Of a DNA stretch of 64,000 bases, positions 28,102 through 39,428 are shown in pieces. This DNA comes from Sphingobium boeckii. Its GTDB lineage: Bacteria; Pseudomonadota; Alphaproteobacteria; Sphingomonadales; Sphingomonadaceae. The notes under the pieces were generated by a model. The model had not been told where the DNA came from, did not search any database, and saw only the letters and a program-made list of their open reading frames with translations. Every line of letters begins with the position of its first letter. Within the stretch, counting starts at the first letter, position 1. The position numbers and the translations under genes are program-made. The stretch is taken from the NCBI RefSeq assembly GCF_014199215.1, contig NZ_JACIJC010000005.1, forward strand, positions 434,001-498,000, written 5' to 3'.

Positions 28102-30354
28102 GTGACGCTAAAAAACCGATTTCTCTGGACCGCCTTGCCTTTCGTGCTGCCCGTCGCCCTGTTGGCCGCTTCGCCCGGCCAGGCCCAGGATCTGCAAACC
28201 CCCGCCACCGATCTTCCCGCCGCGCCCAACGCGGCGCTGACGCCCGCTACCGACGAGGAAATCACGTTCAGCGCGTCGGGGCTGGAATATGACAGCAATA
28301 ATGAGATCGTTACCGCATCGGGCGATGTGCGCATGTTTCGCGAAGGCAACCGCCTGGCCGCGGATACGGTGATCTGGAATCGGAAAACCGGCGAAGTGCG
28401 CGCCGAGGGCAATGTCGCGATCGTCAATCCGGGCGGCGATACCGCTTATGGCGATTCCGTGATCCTCACCGACACGCTGCGCGACGGCGTGGTGGACAAT
28501 CTTCTGGTTGTGCTGGACGATGGCAGCCGCCTCGCCGCGGTCAAAGGCACGCGCAGCGGCGATCTGTTCACGCTGGAACGCGCCGCTTATTCGCCCTGTT
28601 CGGTGGTGGACAGCAAAGGCTGCCCAAAAGATCCGACGTGGAAGATCACCGCGGTGCGGGTGACCTATGATTCGCTACAGAAGCGCGTGAAATACAAGGG
28701 CGCGCGGATCGAGCTGTTCGGCATTCCGTTCATCCCGCTGCCAGGGCTGGCGCATCCTACAGGGGGCGAAGCCGGATCCGGCCTCATGATGCCTGATATC
28801 CGCTATGACCGGGTCAACGGGTTCGAACTGGCGCTGCCGTATTACTGGCGGATCGAGCCCGACCGCGACCTGACGATCACGCCGCATGTCTACACCGAAT
28901 CGCTGCCCATGATCGAAGCGCAGTTTCGCGCGCTGGCCGATCAGGGCGCGCTTCAGGTGACGGCTTATGGCACGCATGGCAAACGTCAGCCGATCAGCTC
29001 GCTGGTGCCCGGCAATGACGAGGAGGGCTTTCGCGGCTATTTCGACGCCAGCGGCCGCTTCCAGCTCGACCCCTATTGGAGCGTGACCGGATCGGCGCGC
29101 GTGGTGAGCGATCGCACCTTCCTGCGCCGCTATGATATCTCGCGCGATGACCGGCTGCGCACGACGGTGAATATGGAGCGCGTCGGCGTCGACAGCTATT
29201 TCTCGCTCGCCGGCTGGGCGACGCAGACGCTGCGCGCCAACACCGTCCAGGGCCAGCAGCCGATCGCGCTGCCGGTGATCGATTACCGCCGGCGGATGAA
29301 TGACGGCCTGTTGGGCGGCAAGATCGAATTGCAGGCCAACAGCCTGTTCCTGTCGCGCACGGCGGGGCAGGATACGCAGCGGGTGTTCGCCAGCGCGCGC
29401 TGGGATCTGCGGCGGCTGACCCCATGGGGCCAGGAAGTGACCTTCACGGCCTATGCGCGGCAGGACGCCTATCATACCGACGAGATCCTGAGCACATTGA
29501 CGCCATCCTATCGCGGCTCGGCCGGTTGGTCCGGCCGGACCGTGGCATCGCTGGCCGCGGACATGCGTTGGCCCTTCGTGGGCGAGGCCTTTGGCGGCAC
29601 GCAGCGTTTCACCCCGCGCTTTCAGGTGGTGGCGTCTCCCGTGGACGGCAATATGCGCGTGCCCAATGAGGATTCGCGCGCCGTCGAACTGGAAGACAGC
29701 AACATCTTCGCGCTCAACCGGTTTCCCGGCTATGACCGCTATGAAGATGGTGCGCGCGCCACATACGGCTTTGAATGGGGGCTGGACCGGCCCGGCCTCT
29801 CCATCCAGTCCGTCATCGGACAGAGCTACCGGCTTTCAAGCGAGCCTGCGCTCTTTCCCGATGGCACCGGCCTTTCAAACCGCACGTCGGATGTGGTGGG
29901 CCGCACCGTGGTCAAATTTCGCCGCCTGGTATCGCTGACGCATCGTTACCGGCTGGACAAGGACAGTCTGGCGATCCGCCGCAACGAAATCGACGCCACG
30001 GTGGGCACGGAAAAGACCTATGTGACCGCTGCCTATCTCCGGCTGAATCGCAATATCACCGCCCAATTGGAGGATTTGCGCGATCGCGAGGAAATCCGTC
30101 TCGGCGGTCGTCTGCAATTCGCCAAATACTGGTCGATCTTCGGATCCACCACGATCGATCTGACCGGCGCGCGCGAAGATCTGCTGACCGATGCTGATGG
30201 GTTCGAGCCGGCGCGCCATCGTCTGGGCATCGCTTATGACGATGAATGCCTGGAGTTCGGCCTGACCTGGCGGCGTGACTATGAGGATCGCGGCGACGCC
30301 AAGCGCGGCAATAGCTTCCTGTTGCGGGTAGCTTTCAAGCAATTGGGCCGCTAA
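28102..30354 (+). CDS. lptD: LPS-assembly protein LptD
   Basis: 750 residues from a GTG with AGGA five bases upstream; it begins with a signal peptide ending near ASPGQAQ. An OstA/LptA-like beta-jellyroll (about 50-200: SGLEYDSNNEIVTASGDVRMFREGNRLAADTVIWNRKTGEVRAEGNV) precedes the large C-terminal beta-barrel that inserts lipopolysaccharide (or the sphingomonad glycosphingolipid) into the outer leaflet. Only three cysteines are visible, C166, C174 and C716, against four in E. coli. First gene of lptD-surA-pdxA-rsmA. Confidence 0.96.
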   Translation: MTLKNRFLWTALPFVLPVALLAASPGQAQDLQTPATDLPAAPNAALTPATDEEITFSASGLEYDSNNEIVTASGDVRMFREGNRLAADTVIWNRKTGEVRAEGNVAIVNPGGDTAYGDSVILTDTLRDGVVDNLLVVLDDGSRLAAVKGTRSGDLFTLERAAYSPCSVVDSKGCPKDPTWKITAVRVTYDSLQKRVKYKGARIELFGIPFIPLPGLAHPTGGEAGSGLMMPDIRYDRVNGFELALPYYWRIEPDRDLTITPHVYTESLPMIEAQFRALADQGALQVTAYGTHGKRQPISSLVPGNDEEGFRGYFDASGRFQLDPYWSVTGSARVVSDRTFLRRYDISRDDRLRTTVNMERVGVDSYFSLAGWATQTLRANTVQGQQPIALPVIDYRRRMNDGLLGGKIELQANSLFLSRTAGQDTQRVFASARWDLRRLTPWGQEVTFTAYARQDAYHTDEILSTLTPSYRGSAGWSGRTVASLAADMRWPFVGEAFGGTQRFTPRFQVVASPVDGNMRVPNEDSRAVELEDSNIFALNRFPGYDRYEDGARATYGFEWGLDRPGLSIQSVIGQSYRLSSEPALFPDGTGLSNRTSDVVGRTVVKFRRLVSLTHRYRLDKDSLAIRRNEIDATVGTEKTYVTAAYLRLNRNITAQLEDLRDREEIRLGGRLQFAKYWSIFGSTTIDLTGAREDLLTDADGFEPARHRLGIAYDDECLEFGLTWRRDYEDRGDAKRGNSFLLRVAFKQLGR

Positions 30355-30423
30355 GCCTCCGTTCAGCCACCGGGGCGCATTGACCCAGCGACGTGGAGAC
30401 GAACACAAGTGAGCCGGAACAGA

Positions 30424-31806
30424 ATGGCATTATTTCAGACTATCAGACGCACCCGCGTCATCGGCCTGCTCGTGGCAGGATCGCTGAGCGCCAGCATGGC
30501 CCTGGCGCAGGGCGGCCGACCCGCCGCCGCGCCGGCACCAGCCCCCCAGCCCGCGCCGAACAATCTGAACATCCCGGCCAATGTCACGGTCTTTGGCGAC
30601 ACGGATCCCAATCTTTACAAGGCCACGGCGCGCGTGAATGGCGAGGTGATCACCGCCACCGATATCGATCAGCGCCTTGCGCTCGTGCTGATCTCGAACC
30701 AGGCGAAGATCGGCCCCGAAGAACGCGAGCGGCTGCGTCAGCAGATCCTGCGCAATCTGATCGACGAGACGCTGCAGATCCAGGAAGCCAAGGCGCTTGA
30801 GCTTGAGGTGAAGAAGGATGAGGTCGATCAACGCTACAATCTGGTGGCGCAGAATTTCAAGCGCACGCCCAAGCAGATGGCCGAATATCTGAACCAGAAC
30901 GGCTCTTCCGAGCGCTCGATCAAGCGCCAGATCGAATCCGAGCTGGCCTGGCAGCGCGTCTTGGGGCGCAAGGTCACGCCGTTCATCAACGTGAGCGAGG
31001 AAGAAGTCCAGTCGATCATCACCCGCCTCAATGCCTCAAAGGGCACCAAGGAATATGATCTGGGCGAGATCTTCATCTCCGGCACGCCTGAAACGCTGGC
31101 GGAAACGACGCGAACCGCATCGCAGATCATGCAGCAATTGCAGCAGAGCGGCTCCTTTGCCGCTTATGCCCGCCAATATTCGGAAGCCACCACGGCCGGC
31201 GTCGGCGGACGCCTGGGCTGGATCCGCGCCGAACAGCTTCCACCCCAGCTTGCCGAGGCCGCGCAGAATATGCAGATCGGCCAGGTGGCCGGCCCCATCC
31301 CCCTGCCCGGCGGCGTCTCCATCCTGTTGATGTATGACGAGCGTCAGGTGCTGACCGCCAATGCGCGCGACGCGGTGCTGAGCCTGAAGCAGCTTGCGAT
31401 CAGCTTCCCCGCCGGCACCACCCAGGCGCAGGCCAGCCCGATCGTCGAGAAATTCGCGATCGCCACGCGCAACATCAAGGGCTGCGGCCCCGAAGGCGGC
31501 GCCCAGCAGATCGCGACCGAAACCAAGGCCGAGATGGTCGACAATAATGAACTGCCGGTGCGCGATCTGCCGCCGCAGCTTCAGGACATGCTTCTCGGGC
31601 TTCAGGTGGGTCAGGTGACCCAGCCTTTCGGCTCGCTGGAAGATGGCGTGCGCGTGCTCGTGCTGTGCGGCCGTGACGATCCCCAGGTGGCCAATGGCCC
31701 TTCGGCGGATCGCATCCTGGCCGATCTCGAGGAAGAGCGCACCAACCGCAAGGCCCGCAGCCTGTTGCGCGATCTTCGCCGCGATGCCGTGGTGGATTAT
31801 CGCTAA
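30424..31806 (+). CDS. surA: SurA-type periplasmic chaperone/prolyl isomerase
   Basis: 460 residues from ATG 30424 (GGA five bases upstream); a GTG at 30409 is a possible alternative. Signal peptide: TRVIGLLVAGSLSASMALAQ, then a Pro/Ala linker. The SurA N-domain runs from about ATARVNGEVITATDIDQRLAL to the helical core. One parvulin domain is clear (EYDLGEIFIS...GGRLGWIRAEQLPPQLAEAA...GPIPLPGGVSILLMYDERQ), with a degenerate second one. It escorts outer-membrane proteins, including LptD encoded just upstream. Confidence 0.93.
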   Translation: MALFQTIRRTRVIGLLVAGSLSASMALAQGGRPAAAPAPAPQPAPNNLNIPANVTVFGDTDPNLYKATARVNGEVITATDIDQRLALVLISNQAKIGPEERERLRQQILRNLIDETLQIQEAKALELEVKKDEVDQRYNLVAQNFKRTPKQMAEYLNQNGSSERSIKRQIESELAWQRVLGRKVTPFINVSEEEVQSIITRLNASKGTKEYDLGEIFISGTPETLAETTRTASQIMQQLQQSGSFAAYARQYSEATTAGVGGRLGWIRAEQLPPQLAEAAQNMQIGQVAGPIPLPGGVSILLMYDERQVLTANARDAVLSLKQLAISFPAGTTQAQASPIVEKFAIATRNIKGCGPEGGAQQIATETKAEMVDNNELPVRDLPPQLQDMLLGLQVGQVTQPFGSLEDGVRVLVLCGRDDPQVANGPSADRILADLEEERTNRKARSLLRDLRRDAVVDYR

Positions 31807-31819
31807 GGAGCGCTACCCC

Positions 31820-32812
31820 ATGAGTGCGATCGCCATATCGCTGGGGGATCCCGCAGGCATCGGCCCCGAAATCACGGCAAAGGCGTGGGAACAGCGCGAG
31901 CGTCACAAGCTCACGCCGTTTTTCGCCGTGGGTGATCCACGCTCGATCGAGGCGGTATGGGGCGGCAATGTGGTGCGCATCACGGATCCGGGCGAAGCCC
32001 AGGTGGCGTTCCGCGTCGGCCTGCCGGTGCTCCAGATCGAGGATGCGGGCGAAATCATTCCCGGCAGACCCGATATCGAAGGCGCGCGCTGCTCGCTCGA
32101 TGCGCTCGAGGTGGCCGCGGGGATCGCCCGATCCGGCGCGGCGTCCGCGCTAGTGACTGGCCCCGTATCCAAGACCCAGCTTTACGCCGTGGGCTTCCGT
32201 CACCCAGGCCAGACCGAATTCGTGGCGGAACGCTGCGGAATTTCGCCCGAAAATGCGATCATGCTGCTTGCGGGGCCGACGCTGAAAGTGGTGCCGATGA
32301 CCACGCACATGCCGCTGCGCGACGTGGCCGACACCCTTTCGATCGAGCTGATCGTGGCGCGCGGCATTGCCACCGCCAAAGGACTGACCCGCAATTTCGG
32401 AATTGCGCAGCCAAGGCTCGCCTTTGCCGGCTTCAACCCGCACGCCGGCGAAAATGGCGCGCTGGGCCGCGAGGAAATCGATCTGCTGATCCCCGCGATG
32501 GAGATTTTGCGCGAACAAGGCATCAACGTCGCCGGCCCGTTCGCCGCCGATGCGATGTTCCACAAGCGCGCCCGCGCGCGTTATGACGTCGCGATGTGCC
32601 TCTATCACGATCAGGCGCTTATTCCGCTCAAGACGCTGCATTTCGACGAAGGCGTAAACATGACGCTGGGTCTGCCGTTCGTCCGCACCTCCCCCGATCA
32701 CGGCACGGCGTTCGATATCGCCGGCACCGATTCGGCCGAGCCCGGCGCGATGATCGCCGCGCTGCGGATGGCGGCGAGCGCTGCCAAGCACCGGGCTGCG
32801 GCGGCGGTGTGA
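31820..32812 (+). CDS. pdxA: 4-hydroxythreonine-4-phosphate dehydrogenase
   Basis: 330 residues; AAGGAG lies nine bases before the ATG, just after the surA stop. NAD-dependent oxidation of 4-phosphohydroxy-threonine in pyridoxal phosphate synthesis. Typical segments are [48 protein letters not shown] and [19 protein letters not shown]; the metal-binding histidines are in these. The 3' end overlaps rsmA by four bases (GTGA). Confidence 0.96.
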   Translation: MSAIAISLGDPAGIGPEITAKAWEQRERHKLTPFFAVGDPRSIEAVWGGNVVRITDPGEAQVAFRVGLPVLQIEDAGEIIPGRPDIEGARCSLDALEVAAGIARSGAASALVTGPVSKTQLYAVGFRHPGQTEFVAERCGISPENAIMLLAGPTLKVVPMTTHMPLRDVADTLSIELIVARGIATAKGLTRNFGIAQPRLAFAGFNPHAGENGALGREEIDLLIPAMEILREQGINVAGPFAADAMFHKRARARYDVAMCLYHDQALIPLKTLHFDEGVNMTLGLPFVRTSPDHGTAFDIAGTDSAEPGAMIAALRMAASAAKHRAAAAV

Positions 32813-33633
32813 GCGATCTTCCGCCGCTGCGCGACATCATCCAGCGCTACGGCCTGAACGCCTCAAAGGCGCTGGGCCAGAATTTCCTGCTCGATGCGCA
32901 ATTGCTGGACAAGATCGCGCGGGTGCCCGGTGATCTGGCGGGGGCGATGGCTTATGAAGTCGGCCCCGGCCCCGGCGGGCTTACCCGTGCGTTGTTAAAG
33001 GCAGGCGCGCAGGTCGTGGCCGTCGAGCGCGACCGGCGCTGCATCCCCGCGCTTGCCGAACTGGCCGAATGGAAGCCCGGCGCGCTGCAGGTGATCGAAG
33101 GCGATGCGCTGGAGCAGGACGAGGCCGTGCTCGTGCCGGGCGCGCATGTGGTGTCCAACCTGCCTTATAATGTCGGCACCGCGCTGCTGGTGCGCTGGCT
33201 CACCGCGCCGGTGTGGCAACCCTGGTGGGCGTCCTTGACGGTGATGTTCCAGAAGGAAGTGGCCGAACGCATTGTTGCCGCGCCCGGCAGCGGCGCTTAT
33301 GGCCGGCTCGCCGTTCTCGCGCAGTGGCGCAGCAGCGCGAAGCTTGCTTTGCCGGTGCACCGTTCGGCCTTCACCCCGCCGCCCAAGGTGATGTCGGCGG
33401 TCGTCCACATCCTGCCGCAGGATGCCCCCGCGGGGGTGAGGGTCGTTACGATCGAAAAGCTGACCGCAGCCGCCTTCGGTCAGCGCCGCAAGATGCTGCG
33501 CCAGAGTCTCAAAGGGCTGCCCGGTGCCCTGGCCGCGCTCGACGTATGCGGTATCGATGCGACGCGGCGCGCGGAAACGCTGGAGATTGCGGAATTCGTG
33601 GCGGTCGCACGCGCGATGGATGCAGCGGGTTAG
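32809..33633 (+). CDS. rsmA: 16S rRNA dimethyladenosine transferase
   Basis: 274 residues from GTG 32809, overlapping the pdxA stop. It dimethylates A1518 and A1519 of 16S rRNA with SAM late in 30S assembly. Motifs: [24 protein letters not shown] (SAM binding), [18 protein letters not shown] (the NLPY catalytic motif), FQKEVAERI and RKMLRQSLK. Last gene of the lptD operon; an inverted repeat follows the stop. Confidence 0.97.
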   Translation: MSDLPPLRDIIQRYGLNASKALGQNFLLDAQLLDKIARVPGDLAGAMAYEVGPGPGGLTRALLKAGAQVVAVERDRRCIPALAELAEWKPGALQVIEGDALEQDEAVLVPGAHVVSNLPYNVGTALLVRWLTAPVWQPWWASLTVMFQKEVAERIVAAPGSGAYGRLAVLAQWRSSAKLALPVHRSAFTPPPKVMSAVVHILPQDAPAGVRVVTIEKLTAAAFGQRRKMLRQSLKGLPGALAALDVCGIDATRRAETLEIAEFVAVARAMDAAG

Positions 33634-33645
33634 ATCCCCAATGAG

Positions 33646-33722
33646 AGCCGTTTGTCCCGAGCGAAGTCGAGGGACGTGGTGACAGTTCCGACGTCCCTCG
33701 ACTTCGCTCGGGACAAACGGCT
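33646..33722. repeat. Perfect 32-bp inverted repeat after rsmA
   Basis: Arms 33646-33677 and 33691-33722 are exact complements around a 13-base loop. It is the best-preserved copy of the GTCCCGAGCGAAGTCGAGGG family here, placed between convergent rsmA and the TPR gene. Confidence 0.92.
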
Positions 33723-33749
33723 TACAATAACCCCGGCGCTCTTGGCGCC

Positions 33750-34271
33750 TCAGTTCTTTTCCTGCGCCTTTTCGATCACCGGCTTGGGCGTGACCGATTC
33801 CGCCGTGCGCACTTCGGGCTTTGGTCCCTTGGCAATGGCGGAGGCCAGCACGGTCTTTTCGCTGCACTGGGTGAGACACAATTTCTCGATCCGCGCGAGA
33901 TTTTCGCGGGCCTTTTCCACCGCGCCCTTGGCGACGAGCGCTTCGCCCTGCCCCGCCAGCGCGTTCAGGTCATTGGGCTCCATCTTCAGCGCTTCGCGGT
34001 AGAAGCGGATGGCCTTGCCGTTCAAATCCTGCTTTTGCGCCACGCGCGCGAGCGAAACATAGGCACTGCGATTGCGCGGATCGGCGACCAGTGCGCTTTC
34101 TAGACTGTCGGTGGCGCCCGCAAAATCACCCCTGGCCGCGAGCGCTTCGCCAGCTTGCTGCAGCGCGACCGAACGCGGGTCGATCTTCGCGTCCGGTGCC
34201 TGACCGCTGACACTGCTCGAAACCGTCGCAAAAGCGAGCGCAAGCACACAGGCGGCAGGGGCAAAACGCAT
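33750..34271 (-). CDS. Exported tetratricopeptide-repeat protein
   Basis: 173 residues from [20 protein letters not shown], a signal peptide; GGAG lies six bases upstream. At least two to three TPR units follow: [46 protein letters not shown], then [33 protein letters not shown] Cys pair (KLCLTQCS) and a Lys/Val-rich tail end the protein. Probably a periplasmic adaptor. It lies 35 bases after the RsmB-type gene. Confidence 0.8.
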   Translation of the reverse strand: MRFAPAACVLALAFATVSSSVSGQAPDAKIDPRSVALQQAGEALAARGDFAGATDSLESALVADPRNRSAYVSLARVAQKQDLNGKAIRFYREALKMEPNDLNALAGQGEALVAKGAVEKARENLARIEKLCLTQCSEKTVLASAIAKGPKPEVRTAESVTPKPVIEKAQEKN

Positions 34272-34306
34272 AAGTGTCTCCAATACGGGCAGCATCGCCC
34301 TTCGTA

Positions 34307-35485
34307 TCACGCCTTTTTGAGCCTTGCGACGAAAAATCCGTCGGTCTGGTCCGTGACCGGGCTCAACAGGGTTCCGGCCCCGCTGCGGCGTCCCGCCCCG
34401 TCCAGGCTCGTTTGCGGCAGCAGGGATGAATGCCGGGTGAGCGCGGCCGACACCTGATCCGCGCCTTCGCTCTCCAGCAGCGAGCAGACCGCATAGACGA
34501 GCACGCCGCCCGGCTTGAGCAAAGGGACCGCCAGATCGATGATATGCGCCTGCAAGGCCTGCAGCGCCTCGAGCCGGCGCGCGTTCAGCCGCCAGCGCGC
34601 CTCGGGATTGCGCCGCCATGTGCCCGTGCCGGAGCAGGGCGCATCGACCAGCACGATATCGGCCACGCCCTTCAGGTCAGCCAGATCCTCCGCCTCATGC
34701 CCGCCATCCAGCAATTTGGTCTCGATCATGGTCGCCCCCGCCCGTTCGGCGCGGGGCTTCAGATGATCGAGCCGCGAGCGCACAGTGTCGGACGCGATCA
34801 GCCGGCCTTCATTGGCCATTTCAGCGGCGAGCGCGAGCGTCTTGCCACCCGCGCCGGCGCACAGGTCGATCACGGTCATGCCGGGCCGTGCCTTGCACGT
34901 AAGCGCCAGCAACTGGCTGCCCTCATCCTGAATTTCGATCTTGCCTTCGGCCCACAGATCATGTGCCTCGATCGCGAAGCCTTCGGGCAGGCGGATGCCA
35001 AGCGGCGAATGCGGGGTTGCCGCGCCCTCGGGCAGCGCCGCAAGCACCTCATCCCGCTCCGCTTTCAGCCGGTTGACGCGCACGTCGAGCGGCGCGCGGC
35101 CGAGCAGCGCCGCGGGTGCCTTCGCCTCGATCTCGGGCAAACGCTTCTGCAGCCATTCGGGCACGGGGCTGACCGGCGCGGTGCCTTCATTCTTGCCGAG
35201 CTTTTTCGGCCCATGCGCGACGCCGTCAAACAAAGCGGCGAGTTCCGGATTGCCGACCGCCAAGCCCGCCATCGCTGCTCGTCCCGTTTTGGGACGTGCG
35301 CCGAAAGCGCGGATCGCGGCATAGACATGCTCGCGCACTGCCCGGCGATCCTTGGAGCCCGCATAGCGCCGCGTCTTGAAATAGCGCGCGATGATCGTGT
35401 CCGCGGCTGCGCCGCCATCCTGCGCGGCGACGATGATCGCGTCGAGCAGTTCGATGGCGGCCATGAGTTGTGCGGAAGGTGTCAT
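34307..35485 (-). CDS. RsmB/NOP-family RNA (cytosine-5) methyltransferase
   Basis: 392 residues. The N-terminal NusB-like helical part spans about 1-130, and the C-terminal Rossmann methyltransferase follows. SAM-binding motif I is [19 protein letters not shown] (205-223). Both family cysteines are present: C284 in DAPCSGTG and the nucleophile C334 in YAVCSLLE. It makes m5C in RNA; whether the target is 16S C967 as for RsmB is not certain. A hairpin separates it from guaB. Confidence 0.9.
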   Translation of the reverse strand: MTPSAQLMAAIELLDAIIVAAQDGGAAADTIIARYFKTRRYAGSKDRRAVREHVYAAIRAFGARPKTGRAAMAGLAVGNPELAALFDGVAHGPKKLGKNEGTAPVSPVPEWLQKRLPEIEAKAPAALLGRAPLDVRVNRLKAERDEVLAALPEGAATPHSPLGIRLPEGFAIEAHDLWAEGKIEIQDEGSQLLALTCKARPGMTVIDLCAGAGGKTLALAAEMANEGRLIASDTVRSRLDHLKPRAERAGATMIETKLLDGGHEAEDLADLKGVADIVLVDAPCSGTGTWRRNPEARWRLNARRLEALQALQAHIIDLAVPLLKPGGVLVYAVCSLLESEGADQVSAALTRHSSLLPQTSLDGAGRRSGAGTLLSPVTDQTDGFFVARLKKA

Positions 35486-35495
35486 GATGAAAAGT

Positions 35496-35516
35496 CTCTC
35501 TCCCCTCCGGAGAGAG
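35496..35516 (-). terminator. Hairpin between guaB and the RsmB-type gene
   Basis: CTCTCTCC at 35496-35503 pairs with GGAGAGAG at 35509-35516 around five bases. On the minus strand the stem is followed by ACTTTTC, so it may act as a weak terminator or attenuator after guaB. Confidence 0.5.
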
Positions 35517-35524
35517 GACTGGGT

Positions 35525-37027
<1,503 letters not shown>

Positions 37028-37055
37028 CTAAAGGCGGTTTGTGTCCTATGTGTGA

Positions 37056-38495
37056 TCATCCGCCCAGATCCGCCGCATTGGCGAGCATTCGTGCGAGCAC
37101 CACATGCAGCGTGGCATCGTCCGCCGCTCCGCCCAGGTCCAGGGTGTCCGTAAGCGCGTCGTCGGGGCCATGATAGGTGCTTTGGAGATATTTCTGCGCC
37201 AACGCCATATCGCTGAACGTACCGCCGATCATGACGGCGGGAATCTTTTCGCGTGCAAAGGCCCAGCCATCCTGGCGCTGCACCATGATATCGGCGTCGC
37301 CATCGGGATCGACTTTACGGCCGACCACCGCCGCCGCGCGCGCAATGAAAGGATCGAGCACAGTCCCTTTGCCGATCACGGCGATCGTGGCGCCCTTCCC
37401 TGCCACCGCCACGGTGTCTGCATTGAGCACCGCGCGGATATCGGCGCGCGGCAATAATGGATCGGCAATAAAGCCCAGCGCGCCGAGCAGGCCGCGCTCT
37501 TCGGCGGTAGTCGCCATGAAATAGATGGAGCGCCGGGGTTTCGGCCCGTGCGCCAGATGTCTTGCGGTCTCGATCAGCAATGCGACGCCGCTGGCATTGT
37601 CGATCGCGCCGTTGCAGATCCGATCCGCCGCCCCCTCTTCACGGCACAGGCCCAGATGATCCCAATGCGCGGTCAGCATGATCGCACCGGCCTTCGGATC
37701 GCGGCCCGCAACCTTGCCGATCACATTATGGCTTTCAAACGCGCGGACGTCGGTGCCGATCTTCAGATCGGCCTGGATCCCCAGCGCCACACCGGCATAG
37801 CCCGGTTGCGCAGCGTCCTCGATCAGCGCGGAGACATCCTTGCCCGCCTCGAACGCCAGCGCGGAGGCTGCCTCCAGAGTCATCATGCCCTCTGCGCCGG
37901 AATCGACGCCCGGCGCGAGCACTGTCACCGGGGCCAGCATGGTACGCTCCAGCGCATCGAAATCGAAATCCGCCGCGACAATCCCGATCACCGCCTTCGC
38001 GCCGCGCCTGAGCACCGCATTGCGGCGGACGCGGTAATCCGATCCGTCCGGCGCTTCCTGCAGGATCATCGCCACTGCACCCGCCGGGTCGAGTCCCTTG
38101 GAATTATTTCCATAGCCCAGGAATATGAGCGGAGCCTTTTCGATCTCGGTGCGCGCCGCCGAAGCGCGCAGCACGAAATTGGAGGCGTCCACCGCGATCG
38201 GCTTGCCCTGGCGCGTAAAGGAATAGCCCGCGGTTCTCGGCGTCCGCTCGATCAGCTTGACCGGCTGAAACCAGCCCTGGGTGCCTGAACCCTGGCTCAG
38301 CCCGACGCGCGCGAATTGATCGGCGATATAATGGATGGTCTTGGTTTCGCCCTCGGTCCCCGGCGCGCGGCCTTCAAAGGCATCGCTGGCGAGCACCGCG
38401 ATATGGCCGCGCAGATCGGCTTCGCTCACGATATCGGCGGGCGCGGCATTGGCGACGATCAGCGGCAACAGTGCCGCGATGCACAGGCTCTTCAT
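37056..38495 (-). CDS. M28-family zinc metallopeptidase
   Basis: 479 residues with a signal peptide (MKSLCIAALLPLIVANAAPA). A protease-associated-like region (about 130-240) is inserted before or within the catalytic domain. Zinc-binding residues are visible in LTAHWDHLGLC (His and Asp), NGAIDNASGVA (bridging Asp) and TTAEERGLLG (catalytic and zinc Glu), and further on ADIMVQRQDGWAFAREKIPAVMI. Likely a periplasmic or surface aminopeptidase. No operon partner is obvious. Confidence 0.88.
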   Translation of the reverse strand: MKSLCIAALLPLIVANAAPADIVSEADLRGHIAVLASDAFEGRAPGTEGETKTIHYIADQFARVGLSQGSGTQGWFQPVKLIERTPRTAGYSFTRQGKPIAVDASNFVLRASAARTEIEKAPLIFLGYGNNSKGLDPAGAVAMILQEAPDGSDYRVRRNAVLRRGAKAVIGIVAADFDFDALERTMLAPVTVLAPGVDSGAEGMMTLEAASALAFEAGKDVSALIEDAAQPGYAGVALGIQADLKIGTDVRAFESHNVIGKVAGRDPKAGAIMLTAHWDHLGLCREEGAADRICNGAIDNASGVALLIETARHLAHGPKPRRSIYFMATTAEERGLLGALGFIADPLLPRADIRAVLNADTVAVAGKGATIAVIGKGTVLDPFIARAAAVVGRKVDPDGDADIMVQRQDGWAFAREKIPAVMIGGTFSDMALAQKYLQSTYHGPDDALTDTLDLGGAADDATLHVVLARMLANAADLGG

Positions 38496-38540
38496 TGCGG
38501 GCCTGTGGCAGTTTATGGTGCTTCGGGCAAGCCCTGCCGT

Positions 38541-39350
38541 TCAGCCACGGGCGATCAGCCGCTCCGCACTGGCGACGTGCATGGCTTCGATCATGCGATC
38601 ACGAAACCGCTCCGCGCCGCCCTTGAAGGCTGCGATAAGCGCGCGGGCGTCTTCAAGCTCCGCCTCGCTCGGCCCGAAAGCGCGGTTGGCGATCTCGATC
38701 TGATTGGGATGGATCAGCGTCTTGCCATCAAAACCAAAGCACCGGCCTTCGCGGCATTCCGCCTCGAGCCCGTCCGCATCGTCAAGCCGGTTCCACACGC
38801 CATCCAGTGCCAGCACGCCCGCCGCGCGCGCCGCCAGCACGATCGTCTGCAGCGCCAGTGTCAGCCCGCCGCGACCGGTGCCCGGCGGCAGACGCAGGTC
38901 GTGGGCGATGTCATTGGTGCCCGCGATCAATCCGGACACGCCCAGCGCTGCTGCGATGGCCGGCGCATTCAGCAGACCCGCCGGCGTCTCGATCATCGCC
39001 AGCAGCGGCTTGCCGAGCCGCGCAGCGACAGCCGCGGCGACGGCGGCGCTTTCCACCTTCGGGAGCACTGCCACGGCGGCGGCCGATCCGGCGACCGCGG
39101 CGAGATCCGCCTCATGCCATGCGGCGTCCGGTCCGTTGATCCGGATGGCGGCGATCCGCCCGCCAAAGCCTTCGCCAATTGCGGCGACCGCAGCCGCCCG
39201 CGCCGCGTCCTTTTTCTCGACCGGAACGGCATCTTCCAGATCAAGGATGATCATGTCCGCGGCAAGGCCACGCGCCTTTTCGATCGCGCGAGCGTTGGAG
39301 GCGGGCAGATAGAGCGCGGTGCGCGGCGGCAGGAAATCGCTTTGGGTCAT
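38541..39350 (-). CDS. HpcH/HpaI aldolase / CitE-like lyase
   Basis: 269-residue TIM-barrel protein of the citrate lyase beta-subunit type. Conserved segments: RTALYLPASNARAIEKARGLAADMIILDLEDAVP (Mg-binding Glu/Asp), IRINGPDAAWHEADLAAV, LPKVESA, MIETPAGLLNA, DFDGKTLIHPNQI. It stands without citrate lyase alpha or gamma genes, so it more likely acts on malyl- or citramalyl-CoA-like substrates than on citrate. The substrate is not established. Confidence 0.88.
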   Translation of the reverse strand: MTQSDFLPPRTALYLPASNARAIEKARGLAADMIILDLEDAVPVEKKDAARAAAVAAIGEGFGGRIAAIRINGPDAAWHEADLAAVAGSAAAVAVLPKVESAAVAAAVAARLGKPLLAMIETPAGLLNAPAIAAALGVSGLIAGTNDIAHDLRLPPGTGRGGLTLALQTIVLAARAAGVLALDGVWNRLDDADGLEAECREGRCFGFDGKTLIHPNQIEIANRAFGPSEAELEDARALIAAFKGGAERFRDRMIEAMHVASAERLIARG

Positions 39351-39428
39351 GCACCGCCTTTTGCCCGATTATGCTTGGCGAACAAGGCCGGAACGGGCAA
39401 TATCGCGCGCAGATAGGGGAGAGCGGCT

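Noticed and set aside
38541-39350. Citrate lyase beta subunit as part of a citrate fermentation operon
   Set aside because: No citD, citF, citX or citC neighbours; the protein is better described as a stand-alone CitE-like lyase.
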